Shown: positions 41,044 through 51,091 of the stretch, piece after piece
How the letters are laid out: each line of letters starts with the position of its first letter
Position numbering within the stretch: position 1 is the first letter of the stretch
Origin: Runella limosa DSM 17973
GTDB taxonomy: Bacteria > Bacteroidota > Bacteroidia > Cytophagales > Spirosomataceae
NCBI RefSeq assembly: GCF_000482465.1
Contig: NZ_KI519421.1
Coordinates: 1-64,000 of the forward strand
Direction: 5' to 3'
DNA: 64,000 nucleotides
The notes under the pieces: model-generated
Database searches by the model: none
Seen by the model: the letters and a program-made list of their open reading frames with translations, nothing else
Told to the model about the DNA's origin: nothing
Translations under genes and position numbers: made by a program

Positions 41044-44000
41044 ATGAAATTACAATTTAAAGAACAGGATTTTCAGATTCAGGCCGTCAGGGCGGTGACG
41101 GATTGCTTCGCGGGACAGCCCAGAGAAACCAATCGCTTTACCCTTGAAAAGAGCCGAGAGCTTATCCGTAAAGCTAAAGCCGCCAGCATCGGTCAAATAG
41201 ATCTGGATATGGCAGTAATGGAGACGATTGGGTACCGTAACCGTCCCATTCAGATTACAGAAGAGCAACTGCTGGAAAATATAAAACTGGTACAGGGCAA
41301 AAACGATATACAGGAAAGCGATAAGCTGGAGCGACCCAAAGGGCTAAAGCTTGGCTATAACCTAACCATTGAAATGGAAACGGGTACGGGTAAAACCTAT
41401 ACCTATATCCGCACCATGTACGAACTGCACCGGCAATATGGTTGGAGCAAGTTTATCATTATTGTGCCCAGCATAGCCATCCGTGAAGGGGTGTATAAAT
41501 CCTTTGAAGTTACACAGGACCATTTTCAGGAATTATATGGGCACCGTATCAGTCCGTTTATTTATAATTCAGGCCGCCCGCAGGATATTGAAAACTTTGC
41601 ATCTGACAGCCGTATCAGCGTAATGATTATCAATACGCAGGCATTTAATGCAAAAGGCAAAGATGCCCGGCGAATTTATATGGAACTGGATCAGTTTGCA
41701 TCCAGGCGTCCAATTGAAATCATTGCTCAGACCAACCCAATCCTGATTATTGATGAGCCACAGTCAGTAGATGGTGATCGGACATTGGAAAGTATGCAGG
41801 ATTTTCGTCCGCTGTTTACCTTACGCTATTCGGCTACCCATAAAAATGAGTATAACAAAGTATATAGGCTGGACGCCCTTGATGCTTATAATAAAAAGCT
41901 AGTCAAAAAAATTCAGGTTAAAGGAATCAACTTAAAAGGCGGTACAGGTACCGCTGGGTATCTGTATCTGGAACAGATTTATTTATCCACCGGTAAACCG
42001 CCCGTTGCCGTTATTGAATACGAAAAGCGAAGCGGAACGACGGTAAAGCGTATCCGCCAAAAGCTGGAAAAAGGGGCCAATCTCTTTGAGCTTTCTGGCG
42101 AAATGCCTCAATATAAGAACTGGACTATTCAGGAAATAGATGGGTATTTTAACAAAATTATTGTCAATGGGCAGGAAATTATAGCTGGTGAGGCCATTGG
42201 CGACCTGGATGAGAAAGCTTTTCGGCGCATTCAAATACGTGAAACCATTATTTCACATTTCAGCAAAGAGCGCGATCTTTTTGAAAAGGGTATTAAAGTC
42301 TTATCACTCTTCTTTATTGACTCCGTTGAAAAATATCGGATCTATGATGAGAACGGCGAACAAAAGCTGGGAGAGTACGCTCAGATTTTTGAAGAAGAAT
42401 ATAACCTCTTACGTAATGATTATATAGATCTGTTTCATCAGGACTATAATCAATATATATACGAAACAGATCCCGGTCATATTCACAAGGGTTACATGCC
42501 CGAGGGCTATGTACAGTATTTGCAACGCGATGACGTTGAGCGTATTCACAACGGCTATTTTTCGATTGATAAAAATAAGAAACTTATTGACCCGACTTTA
42601 AAGCGGGGAAAAGAAGAAACTGACGATATTAATGCTTATGACCTGATTATGAAGGACAAAGAGCGGCTGTTGAGTTTCGATGAACCCACACGGTTTCTAT
42701 TTTCACACTCTGCTTTAAAGGAAGGCTGGGATAACCCCAACGTGTTCCAGATTTGTACGCTGAAACATTCTGATGCCACTATTCGCCGTCGTCAGGAAGT
42801 AGGACGGGGAATGCGTCTGTGCGTAAACAGTCATGGTATCCGTCAGGATTATGAAACCGTAGGTGAGCAGGTCCACGATATTAATAAGTTGACGATTGTA
42901 GCCTCCGAAAGTTATGAGGTATTTGCGAAGGGGCTGCAAAGTGAAATTGCGGAAACGTTGAAAGATCGCCCACAAAAAGCCACCGCAGAGTTTCTTTCTG
43001 GCCGCCTATTGACGGATGGGAACGGGAATCAGCTTCGTATCACGGCAGACGAAGCTAAAAAGCTGAACAAGTTTTTATACAAGCATGACGTGCTTGATGA
43101 TGATGATAAAATTACCACAGAAGGCCGTCTGCTTATTGAACAGAATACAGTCCCGGTTCCTGCTAATCTTGAGCCGTTCCGTGATAGCTTAACCCGCTTA
43201 TTGAAGTCGGTATATACCGGTGAGGTACTGATTCCTGAAAATGACCGAGATAACATTACGCTCAGCATTAACTCTAATTTTTATAAAAAGGAATTTCAAG
43301 AACTTTGGAATAAAATTAATTTGAAGTCGATTTATGAAGTTCAGTTTGATTCTGAGAAATTGATAAAGGATGCTAAAAACCGTATCAATGCAGATTTGCA
43401 CATTGCAGAACGAACCTATGAAGTCAGAAGCGGCGAGCTCAAAGAAACCAACAAGGAAGAGTTAGTACAAAGAGAAGGTTTTAAAGAAACAGCCCGTGAA
43501 AATAAAAAGTTAAAATCCGACATTTACACCAACACAGTTTATGACATCGTGGGTGAAATTGTGAAGATCACGAATTTGACCCGCCGTACCGTCGTAGAGA
43601 TTCTTAAAGCAATTAACCCAGGTAAGTTTCTTTTGGTACGCAAAAACCCCGAAGAGTTTATTGCTAAGTCGGCGAAGTTAATCAATGAAGTGAAAGCAAG
43701 CCTGATTATCAATAACATTGTCTATCATAGGACTGAAGAGCGACATGACGCCAAAACGGTCTTCACTAATGATAAATCAGCCATTCGCCAATCGGAATTT
43801 CTGAAAAAGCATATTTATGATTATTTAACAACCGACTCCAAAACGGAGGCTCGGTTTGCAGAAGCGCTTGAAAACAGCAATCATGTGTTTGTGTATGCCA
43901 AATTGCCGAAGAGCTTTTACATCACGACGCCAGTCGCTAATTATAGTCCAGATTGGGCCATTGTGTTTGATAAGGACTCTGTTCGGCATATTTATTTTGT

Positions 44001-44163
44001 GGCTGAAACCAAAGGTTCTGATTCAAATTTAGAGTTAAGGGAAATCGAAACCCTCAAAATTCATTGCGCTGGCGAGCACTTCAAAGCTATCAGCGGCCAA
44101 GAGGTGCAGTTCTCAAAAGTGAACAGTTATGAGCAGATGTTGGAAATTGTACAGGTGAAGTGA
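41044..44163 (+). CDS. res: Type III-type restriction endonuclease subunit (Res)
   Basis: A 1039-aa DEAD-like translocase/nuclease. Walker A is ETGTGK117-T (EMETGTGKTYTYIRT). The Walker B is D237-EPQ (ILIIDEPQSVDGD), the usual Res form. Helicase motif VI is RRRQEVGRGMRLCVNS. The C-terminal nuclease shows SPDWAIVF with D970 and AETKG with E988 and K990, a PD-(D/E)XK site. It cuts after ATP-driven movement between two head-to-head Mod sites. Next is the SNF2-type helicase, 36 bases on. Confidence 0.93.
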   Translation: MKLQFKEQDFQIQAVRAVTDCFAGQPRETNRFTLEKSRELIRKAKAASIGQIDLDMAVMETIGYRNRPIQITEEQLLENIKLVQGKNDIQESDKLERPKGLKLGYNLTIEMETGTGKTYTYIRTMYELHRQYGWSKFIIIVPSIAIREGVYKSFEVTQDHFQELYGHRISPFIYNSGRPQDIENFASDSRISVMIINTQAFNAKGKDARRIYMELDQFASRRPIEIIAQTNPILIIDEPQSVDGDRTLESMQDFRPLFTLRYSATHKNEYNKVYRLDALDAYNKKLVKKIQVKGINLKGGTGTAGYLYLEQIYLSTGKPPVAVIEYEKRSGTTVKRIRQKLEKGANLFELSGEMPQYKNWTIQEIDGYFNKIIVNGQEIIAGEAIGDLDEKAFRRIQIRETIISHFSKERDLFEKGIKVLSLFFIDSVEKYRIYDENGEQKLGEYAQIFEEEYNLLRNDYIDLFHQDYNQYIYETDPGHIHKGYMPEGYVQYLQRDDVERIHNGYFSIDKNKKLIDPTLKRGKEETDDINAYDLIMKDKERLLSFDEPTRFLFSHSALKEGWDNPNVFQICTLKHSDATIRRRQEVGRGMRLCVNSHGIRQDYETVGEQVHDINKLTIVASESYEVFAKGLQSEIAETLKDRPQKATAEFLSGRLLTDGNGNQLRITADEAKKLNKFLYKHDVLDDDDKITTEGRLLIEQNTVPVPANLEPFRDSLTRLLKSVYTGEVLIPENDRDNITLSINSNFYKKEFQELWNKINLKSIYEVQFDSEKLIKDAKNRINADLHIAERTYEVRSGELKETNKEELVQREGFKETARENKKLKSDIYTNTVYDIVGEIVKITNLTRRTVVEILKAINPGKFLLVRKNPEEFIAKSAKLINEVKASLIINNIVYHRTEERHDAKTVFTNDKSAIRQSEFLKKHIYDYLTTDSKTEARFAEALENSNHVFVYAKLPKSFYITTPVANYSPDWAIVFDKDSVRHIYFVAETKGSDSNLELREIETLKIHCAGEHFKAISGQEVQFSKVNSYEQMLEIVQVK

Positions 44164-44199
44164 GAAAAAACTCTATCTCTTGATAAGCGGTAATAATAA

Positions 44200-47100
44200 A
44201 TGAAACTCTTTGATAACATTAATAATCGTTTAGGCGATGACCTTAGAAGCGAAATAAGAAAAGGGAGCAAATTATCCATTGCAGCCTCCAGTTTCTCCAT
44301 TTACGCGTTTGAGGCGCTTAAAAAAGAACTAAAAAGTATTGAATCTTTGGAGTTCATATTTACTTCGCCAACTTTTATTCAGGAAAAATTACAGAAGGAA
44401 TCCAGAGAGTTTTACATTCCCCATATTCTAAACGAAGCGAATCTTTGCGGAGGCGAATTTGAAGTACGTCTCAAGAACGAGATGAACCAAAGAGCCATCG
44501 CAAGAGAATGTGCACAATGGGTAAAGGAAAAGGTTATTTTCAAATCAAATAAGCAGGTAAGCATACCATTAAACGGGCTTATTCATGTCCAAAATCAAAA
44601 TAATGATGGGGCAGCCTATGTGAATTTGACAGGTTTTACCACGGCAGATCTAGGATTTACGCCTAAAAAGGGCTTTCCAACGCTTATTCAAAAAACGGAA
44701 TATCCTCAAAGCAACGCGTATCTTGAATGGTTTAATGAAGTTTGGGAAAATCAAGAGAACCTAAAAGATGTCACACAGTCTGTTCAGCGGTATTTTGAAA
44801 GTGCTTACAAAGAAAACAGTCCTGAGTTTATCTATTTTGTTACCTTATACAATCTGTTTCAGGATTTTCTCAATGACCTTTCTTTAGGAAATTTACCTAA
44901 TGAAAGTATTGGTTTTAAAGATACTGTTATTTGGAATAAGCTTTATAATTTTCAACAGGACGCGGTGATTGGCGCGATCAATAAGCTTGAAAAATATAAC
45001 GGGTGCATTATCGCGGACAGCGTGGGTTTAGGAAAGACTTTTACAGCTTTGGGCGTTATTAAATACTATGAGAAGCGAAACAAAGATGTTTTGGTGCTTT
45101 GTCCGAAGAAACTGGAAGCCAACTGGAATACGTATCGTCACAATGATAAGAATAATGTCCTTGCTAAGGATAAATTTAGCTACGACGTTCTCTTCCATAC
45201 CGATTTATCGCGCGATAAAGGTATAAGCAACGGTCGTAACCTTGAAAGTGTCAATTGGGGAAATTATGGTTTGGTCGTTATTGATGAATCTCATAATTTC
45301 AGAAACAATAACACTATTGTAGGTAAAGAAAATCGTTATCAGAAACTGCTCAGGAAGGTTATTCAGGAAGGCATTGAAACAAAGGTGCTGATGCTATCAG
45401 CAACTCCGGTGAATAACCGTTTCAATGATTTAAGAAATCAGTTGGCGTTGGCCTACGAAGGAGTATCAGATACCATAGATGAAAAGCTGGATACCGAGCA
45501 GGGAATAGAGTTGGTATTCCGAAGAGCACAGCAGGCCTTTAATACCTGGTCGAAGTATCCTACGGAAAAAAGAACTTCTGAGCGTCTATTGGAAATGCTT
45601 GACTTTGATTTTTTTGAGATACTGGACAGTTTAACCATTGCCCGTTCCCGCAAACATATTACTACCTATTACGATACCACGGCTATCGGTAAATTTCCGG
45701 TACGCAATAAGCCTATCTCTATTCATAGCGGCTTGAAAGAAGGAGAAGGTATTAATTATAAAAAGATTGCTGATGCGTTGGAGTTCTTAAACCTATCAGT
45801 TTACTCTCCGTTAAATTATATAATGCAAAGCAAAATACCTGCTTATGCCGAACGCTATGATAAGAAGGTAAAGTCAGGAACTTTTACCCAACAGGATCGC
45901 GAGAAAAGCTTACAGCTTTTGATGAGGATCAACCTGCTCAAACGTATAGAAAGCTCGGTAGATTCTTTTATTCTAACGCTACAAAATATTAAAAAACTTA
46001 TAGTAGAGGCAATTACGGCTGTTTCTAAAGAAAACGCGGAAACCGTTTCTGGCATTCATGCAGATTTATCATCCGAGGACTTTGATTGGGAAACCGAATG
46101 GGGAGAAGAAGAAAACATATTTGGTAATAAAGTTAAAGTGCATATCGCTGATATGGATGTTATTAGATGGAGTGAGGATTTATCAGCAGACTTACAGGTT
46201 ATTGATGATTTGCTCGCCGAAATTACCACGTTAAGAGGGCAGGAAGATCTGAAATTAAAAAAACTCAAAGAGCTGATTTCGGATAAAATTCAAAATCCGA
46301 TTAACCCTGGAAATAAAAAAGTCATCGTTTTTACCGCCTTTGCAGATACTGCCAATTACCTTTACACGCATTTAAAAGAGTATTTGAAAACAAATCATGG
46401 CGTAAATACAGCACTCATTACTGGTTCCAAACGCCTATCTTCATCAAAAGAAATACCGTCTGATTTGAATGCCTTGTTGACTTGTTTTTCACCGGTATCA
46501 AAAGGAAAAGGCATTATATTCCCTTCTATTAAAGAAGAAATTGATGTACTTATTGCCACCGATTGTATTTCAGAAGGGCAAAACTTGCAGGACTGCGACT
46601 ACCTTGTAAATTATGATATTCACTGGAATCCAGTTCGTATCATCCAGCGTTTTGGCCGTGTAGACCGTATCGGCTCCATTAACAGTAATATCACCATGGT
46701 TAATTTCTGGCCGGATGTCACTTTAGACGCCTATATTAATCTCAAACAGCGCGTAGAAAACAAAATGTTGATCAGTAACCTGGCCAGTACGGGTGATGAC
46801 AATATTTTAAATACCGATGAGAAAGACCTAGAGTATCGCAAAATACAGCTACGTAAACTTCAGGAAGAGGTGGTAGATCTTGAAGATTTGCGCGAAGGGG
46901 TCAGTATTACTGATTTAGGGCTTAATGATTTCAGAGTTGACTTATCTCACTTTATTAAAATTTATGGCGATTTAAAGTCGCTCCCTAATGGCCTGCACGC
47001 CGTAACTCAATCGTTAGATGACGAAAAAAAAGGTGTTATTTATGTTCTGAGAAATACAAATAATTCGATTAATATAGATAAGCTTAACCGATTAGCTCCC

Positions 47101-47427
47101 TATTACTTGGTGTATGTACTAGATAATGGTCAGATTCTGCACGGCCATTTAGATGCAAAAAAAACATTGGATATGATTCGTGTGCTTTGCAAAGGTAAAA
47201 CAGAACCCCTTGAAATGCTTTGTGTACAGCTCAGTCAGGAAACCCGAGACTATAGAAATATGCAGGCGTACACCCATTTATTGCAGAAAAGTATTGGCTC
47301 AATACTGAAAACAGAAGAAGAAAAGGATGTTTTAAGTTTGTTTAAGGCAGGGGGAACAACTGCTTTAGGAGCCTCAATCAAAGGAGCGGAAGATTTCAAC
47401 CTCGTCACTTTTATCGTTGTGAAGTAA
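44200..47427 (+). CDS. SNF2-type helicase with degenerate phospholipase-D-like N-terminus
   Basis: A 1075-aa protein. The N-terminal ~200 residues resemble a PLD-like nuclease domain, with LIHVQNQNNDGA and AYVNLTGFTTADLGFTP in the place of the HxK...N motif. The His is there, but the Lys and Asp are replaced, so it is probably inactive or only structural. The helicase part starts about 255: motif I ADSVGLGK279-T, motif II D362-ESH365, motif VI IQRFGRVDRIGS (about 825). The helicase C-terminal half is interrupted by a helical insert (about 570-690). It overlaps the DUF4391 gene by one base. It is not part of classical type III systems. Confidence 0.82.
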   Translation: MKLFDNINNRLGDDLRSEIRKGSKLSIAASSFSIYAFEALKKELKSIESLEFIFTSPTFIQEKLQKESREFYIPHILNEANLCGGEFEVRLKNEMNQRAIARECAQWVKEKVIFKSNKQVSIPLNGLIHVQNQNNDGAAYVNLTGFTTADLGFTPKKGFPTLIQKTEYPQSNAYLEWFNEVWENQENLKDVTQSVQRYFESAYKENSPEFIYFVTLYNLFQDFLNDLSLGNLPNESIGFKDTVIWNKLYNFQQDAVIGAINKLEKYNGCIIADSVGLGKTFTALGVIKYYEKRNKDVLVLCPKKLEANWNTYRHNDKNNVLAKDKFSYDVLFHTDLSRDKGISNGRNLESVNWGNYGLVVIDESHNFRNNNTIVGKENRYQKLLRKVIQEGIETKVLMLSATPVNNRFNDLRNQLALAYEGVSDTIDEKLDTEQGIELVFRRAQQAFNTWSKYPTEKRTSERLLEMLDFDFFEILDSLTIARSRKHITTYYDTTAIGKFPVRNKPISIHSGLKEGEGINYKKIADALEFLNLSVYSPLNYIMQSKIPAYAERYDKKVKSGTFTQQDREKSLQLLMRINLLKRIESSVDSFILTLQNIKKLIVEAITAVSKENAETVSGIHADLSSEDFDWETEWGEEENIFGNKVKVHIADMDVIRWSEDLSADLQVIDDLLAEITTLRGQEDLKLKKLKELISDKIQNPINPGNKKVIVFTAFADTANYLYTHLKEYLKTNHGVNTALITGSKRLSSSKEIPSDLNALLTCFSPVSKGKGIIFPSIKEEIDVLIATDCISEGQNLQDCDYLVNYDIHWNPVRIIQRFGRVDRIGSINSNITMVNFWPDVTLDAYINLKQRVENKMLISNLASTGDDNILNTDEKDLEYRKIQLRKLQEEVVDLEDLREGVSITDLGLNDFRVDLSHFIKIYGDLKSLPNGLHAVTQSLDDEKKGVIYVLRNTNNSINIDKLNRLAPYYLVYVLDNGQILHGHLDAKKTLDMIRVLCKGKTEPLEMLCVQLSQETRDYRNMQAYTHLLQKSIGSILKTEEEKDVLSLFKAGGTTALGASIKGAEDFNLVTFIVVK

Positions 47428-48080
47428 TGAGCTATTTCAAGTTGCCCGAAACTACTAAAGTTGAAAGGATCATTCCCAAAAATTCTTTCGATGCATATAT
47501 AAATGCAAAACAAAAGAAAAAATTTGTCGATTTGATAGAGCGTATCCGCTGGGCGAATAAACTTAGCTTTGAAACAATAAATCTGAGTGGAGAGGAAATT
47601 CAGGAAATTCAGGTTTTTACTCTTGAATTGCGTGCAAGGGATGGTTTTGACGAGATTTTAGACATCATTAATAAGGCAATTCCATACCCAATCATATTCT
47701 TTGTCGAATACAAAGAGCAGTTTTTAATCTCTGCCTGTCGAAAACATCCTCATCCATTAAATGAAGATAACACGATTATTGACTGGGTTTTTAAAAGCGA
47801 TTGGATAGCGTTCAATAATAGCCCATTTGAGTTGCGTTTAAAGAAAAATTTGGATTTTGTGTATTTCGATTTATGCAGGCAGTTAGCACGTAAGTCAGAA
47901 AAAATAAAGAGTTTAGCAGAACTATGCGAGCATGAGCAAAAAATAAAGCAGCTGACCTCTGCAATTCATAAGCTTGAAACTACAATTTCTAAGTCTAAGC
48001 AGTTTAATAGGAAAGTTGAGTTGAATCTGGAATTGCAATCCATGAAAAAGGCCCTTGGTTTACTTGTAGAAAATGGATAG
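47427..48080 (+). CDS. DUF4391 domain-containing protein
   Basis: A 217-aa protein of DUF4391: MSYFKLPETTKVERIIPKNS, KKKFVDLIERIRWANKLSFE, YPIIFFVEYKEQFLISACRK, a middle WIAFNNSPFEL and a C-terminal coiled coil (about 155-217). DUF4391 proteins are regularly found beside SNF2 helicases in defence loci; the activity is unknown. The ATG overlaps the helicase TAA (TAATG), so translation is coupled. Confidence 0.8.
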   Translation: MSYFKLPETTKVERIIPKNSFDAYINAKQKKKFVDLIERIRWANKLSFETINLSGEEIQEIQVFTLELRARDGFDEILDIINKAIPYPIIFFVEYKEQFLISACRKHPHPLNEDNTIIDWVFKSDWIAFNNSPFELRLKKNLDFVYFDLCRQLARKSEKIKSLAELCEHEQKIKQLTSAIHKLETTISKSKQFNRKVELNLELQSMKKALGLLVENG

Positions 48081-48115
48081 ATATTGCATATGTTGAAAGT
48101 ATTTGTCTTTTAAGT

Positions 48116-49612
48116 TCATCGAACATTGGAAGCCGATAGTTTATTCCCTCCAGCATCAATCAAAACTATGCTTTTTTCATTTTCTAATTCTAATTCTTTT
48201 AAAACGTTCTTTATTTTTATATATTCAGTTTCATCAAAGTATAGAATAACTTTTATGCTTTTTTTAGTGTTAGAAGCACTTTCATAAATTTTAGTTTGAT
48301 TTTGTAAATTCATTTTTAACTTCGAGTTAGAAGCTAATTTGAATTCCACGAGGACTTTATTATTTGCTCCATAGGAAATGGCATAGTCTACAGGACCGCG
48401 CCCATTATTTACTTCACGATTAACGTCATAAGGCGATGAATACCAGGTAAGGCGATAAATTACCTGTAAATCTGCCTCACGTTTAATTGGATTGCCCTTA
48501 TAATAAAATAGTTTATAGCCATCTTTATTCTCGATTACATCCTTTAAAAATTTAATTCTGTCTAATGCTTCATCATAAGAATTCTTTTGTTTGTATTCGT
48601 AAAATGTTGTTTCTTTACTCAGGATTTTAATTAGAATTTTTACATTCTCACTAAAAATGGTTTCGACTTCCTGGACTTTCTGATCTGAAATGCTGATAGC
48701 ATTTTCAGAGTTTTCTTCTTTTATTTTTATATAATAATCAATAATTTCAGGAAACTTTAAAATAGTTTCATTAATTGCTGTCGCCAAATCTTTTTGAGGA
48801 ATAGGTTTTTCTCTGCGTCTTCTTCCTTTTCCAACATATACTGGCGGAGGTAACTTCGTTCTGTAAAAATTGAAAATTTCCTCTCTGAGCTGGCTATTAG
48901 GAATAGAATTGCAAATCCCTGTAAAATCCCCCTGAAGATCATTGCTATTTATCCAGTTTTCATCCTTGGTTAATAAATCTTTTGGCGTAAGAATAACATA
49001 GTCTCTATCAAATACAGGTAAAAGATACGTTTTAGCCATCCACTTTTCAATCTCGTAATTGAAGTAGGCTTTTTCAACTGTACATAGTTTGACTTGATTA
49101 GCTTGCAGGAATTGTTTTGCAAATGATTCCGTGTATTCAAGTAAAAATGATTTTATTAGATTGCAAGTGAAATCGCTGATATTATCTTTGCCAACACCTA
49201 TTTGAAATAGAGCAGCTTTTTCTAAATGGGAAGTTTGGGAAATTGGTTCTTTATAAATATCATCAAATATAACGTGCATATATGAAGACATGGCACGACC
49301 AAATTTTTTCCCCAAGCCACTTCCGCTATTGCCAAGAAGGCTAAAACCTAACCAATTTTGCTTGACTTCAGAAAATTTATACCAAGACTCTATCTCTATG
49401 TCTGTAATAGAGCCTCTTTGGGATTTAGATTGAAGAAATGAAAGGTATCTAAGTATTCCATCATGTAAAATTTTATACTCAGGTTTGTCACTTCCATATA
49501 ACAAAAAAGGGTCAATAAAAAGTGGAAGGTCATTAATTAGCGATATATCAAAAGCACCGTAAGTTTCTAAAACTTCGGGATCAATATTGAAATAATCTGA
49601 AAAATATACCAT
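48116..49612 (-). CDS. Putative PD-(D/E)XK nuclease, converging on the restriction operon
   Basis: A 498-aa soluble protein. The C-terminal domain shows the nuclease core GRGPVDYAISYG (D409) and VLVEFKLASN (E423, K425), i.e. a PD-(D/E)XK site in the D...ExK spacing, followed by a strand VILYFDETEY. The ~380 N-terminal residues are unfamiliar; the beginning VYFSDYFNIDPEVLETYGAF and the segment SLLGNSGSGLGKKFGRAMSS stand out. Frame opens at TTG 49624; the ATG at 49612 is chosen. It may be a separate one-gene defence module. Confidence 0.65.
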   Translation of the reverse strand: MVYFSDYFNIDPEVLETYGAFDISLINDLPLFIDPFLLYGSDKPEYKILHDGILRYLSFLQSKSQRGSITDIEIESWYKFSEVKQNWLGFSLLGNSGSGLGKKFGRAMSSYMHVIFDDIYKEPISQTSHLEKAALFQIGVGKDNISDFTCNLIKSFLLEYTESFAKQFLQANQVKLCTVEKAYFNYEIEKWMAKTYLLPVFDRDYVILTPKDLLTKDENWINSNDLQGDFTGICNSIPNSQLREEIFNFYRTKLPPPVYVGKGRRRREKPIPQKDLATAINETILKFPEIIDYYIKIKEENSENAISISDQKVQEVETIFSENVKILIKILSKETTFYEYKQKNSYDEALDRIKFLKDVIENKDGYKLFYYKGNPIKREADLQVIYRLTWYSSPYDVNREVNNGRGPVDYAISYGANNKVLVEFKLASNSKLKMNLQNQTKIYESASNTKKSIKVILYFDETEYIKIKNVLKELELENEKSIVLIDAGGNKLSASNVR

Positions 49613-49915
49613 AATATGAGCCAATGAACAATCATCAAAACAGCATTAATTTCATTATATTGTTTGATTAAATACTTTCAACTTTATATCGTTGCCAAAT
49701 TCTACCGCTAGACAACTTATTTATTTGATGATTTACAAACAGCCACTGAGTAGCTCGATCAACTCTTTTGTGAGAATGGATAAAACTCTGGTGTAAAACC
49801 AATCAAAATTATTTTAGTTTGAAAGTAATGGAGTTTCAGTAAGCCAGCAAATAAATCGTCCTATATTTATCGAGCGGTAAGTGGTCGAAAGGGATAAGTG
49901 TTAACATATTCTATG

Positions 49916-49947
49916 TTGTCAAGTAAACAAAACACAAAAATTGACAA
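49916..49947 (+). promoter_or_regulatory. Possible operator of the decayed AbiEi gene
   Basis: TTGTCAA (49916-49922) and TTGACAA (49941-49947) form a 7-bp inverted repeat, with a TACATTTG -7-like box at 49953-49960 just before the ATG at 49965. The layout is like that upstream of the intact abiEi at 61593-61640. The rest of 49613-49964 has no gene. Confidence 0.4.
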
Positions 49948-49964
49948 ATTGCTACATTTGCAGA

Positions 49965-50335
49965 ATGATAAGTGTCGCTCAAAAAATAGCCAAAACGATA
50001 AAGAACATGCCCGAAAGGGTAATTTTTGGTTATCCATTGGCCAGGAAGAGTTTAGAATCGGTAGCCAAGATACTGGAACGGTTGCAGAAGTGGGGCTTAG
50101 TTAGCAGGGCCTCTAAAGGGCGCTTTTATAAGCATAAAATGACCGTTTTTGGTCAAAAACGACTTAATTAGGCGGAGTTACTTAAACTTATCTGTACCAA
50201 AATGGACAATGCATGGCCTACATCACGGGCATAAGGCTCTATAATGAACTGGGGTTGACCACCCAGATACCAGCCGATATTCAAATCGCTGGTCGGTCTC
50301 ACCGTATAAAGCGGGAATTGGCACAAACTGATTAG
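49965..50335 (+). pseudogene. Frameshifted AbiEi-type antitoxin gene
   Basis: The first part reads SVAQKIAKTIKNMPERVI, then VSRASKGRFYKHKMTVFG and a stop at 50171. In another frame after about 50210 it continues YITGIRLYNELGLTTQIPA and a stop at 50333-50335. Together these follow the intact AbiEi at 60852-61577 (LSKGKYYKPENTVFG, YLTGYSIYNQLGLTTQIS) in order. About 150 codons are lost. It has no AbiEii partner, so it is an orphan relic. Confidence 0.8.
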
Positions 50336-50369
50336 CCCATTAAACGCTGCAACCAAAGGACCTTATCCA

Positions 50370-50795
50370 TCAGGAAGGTAAATATTTAGATTTTGCTTGC
50401 TGACTGACCAACTTTTGATGCGTCTGTTGCAAATGCACTGGATTCTCAGTGATACCCTGATGCTGACGCGCCGCTTCTGCATACACACTCATCAGGTACT
50501 CTGCGTCAAAATGCTCGTCTCGTACAATCAGTGGGATAGGAAGAGAAGGGTGCTGAATACCTTCAAGCTCTTCCAACGACACATAACCTAATTCAGGAAA
50601 GCCCATTCCCAAATCACACAAACCAAAGGCAATAGTAGGTTCAAAAGGATTTAATTCGCTTAAAAGCCAAGTAGCACTGCCAGCTACAGAAAATAATTTA
50701 ACAACGGGTGGATGGTCTTCTGCTCGTCCTTTGAGCACGTCCCGTGCATTTTCAATCATCTTTTTACGGAGTTCTTGGGGAATAAGTCGGGACAT
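50370..50795 (-). CDS. DUF2958 domain-containing protein
   Basis: A 141-aa protein with the DUF2958 pattern: SRLIPQELRKKMIENARDVL, PPVVKLFSVAGSATWLLSEL, FGLCDLGMGFPELGYVSLEE and IPLIVRDEHFD. These proteins are common on conjugative plasmids and integrated elements, but their role is unknown. The frame extends upstream to 50972, but the ATG at 50795 (MSRLIPQELRKK) gives the family start. The gene confirms that this part is element DNA. Confidence 0.82.
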   Translation of the reverse strand: MSRLIPQELRKKMIENARDVLKGRAEDHPPVVKLFSVAGSATWLLSELNPFEPTIAFGLCDLGMGFPELGYVSLEELEGIQHPSLPIPLIVRDEHFDAEYLMSVYAEAARQHQGITENPVHLQQTHQKLVSQQAKSKYLPS

Positions 50796-51091
50796 GAGGT
50801 AATTACCTTTATCAAAAAAAGAACCGACTTTCAGCATAAACCAGCTCTGCAAAACAGAAGGGGGCCAGAGGTGTTTGATTAATGAGAAATAAACTCGTCT
50901 AAGGGGGCTTTCCCCTCTCGCCACAAGGGTCTTCGATGAACGGCACTGACCGTGTCCCCTACCTTCCTTCACCGTGTTTTGTGCAGGTTGGGTGATTCCC
51001 CTCAGTCTTGGCCGCCCTTGCGTTTGCTACCCCCACCCTCGGCGGGAGCCAGAGTTGCATAGGTGCAACCCACAGCCAAAAGGAAAACGTA

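Noticed and set aside
41044-47427. DISARM or BREX system
   Set aside because: No drmA/drmB, pglZ, brxC or DUF1998 genes are present; mod/res are of type III.
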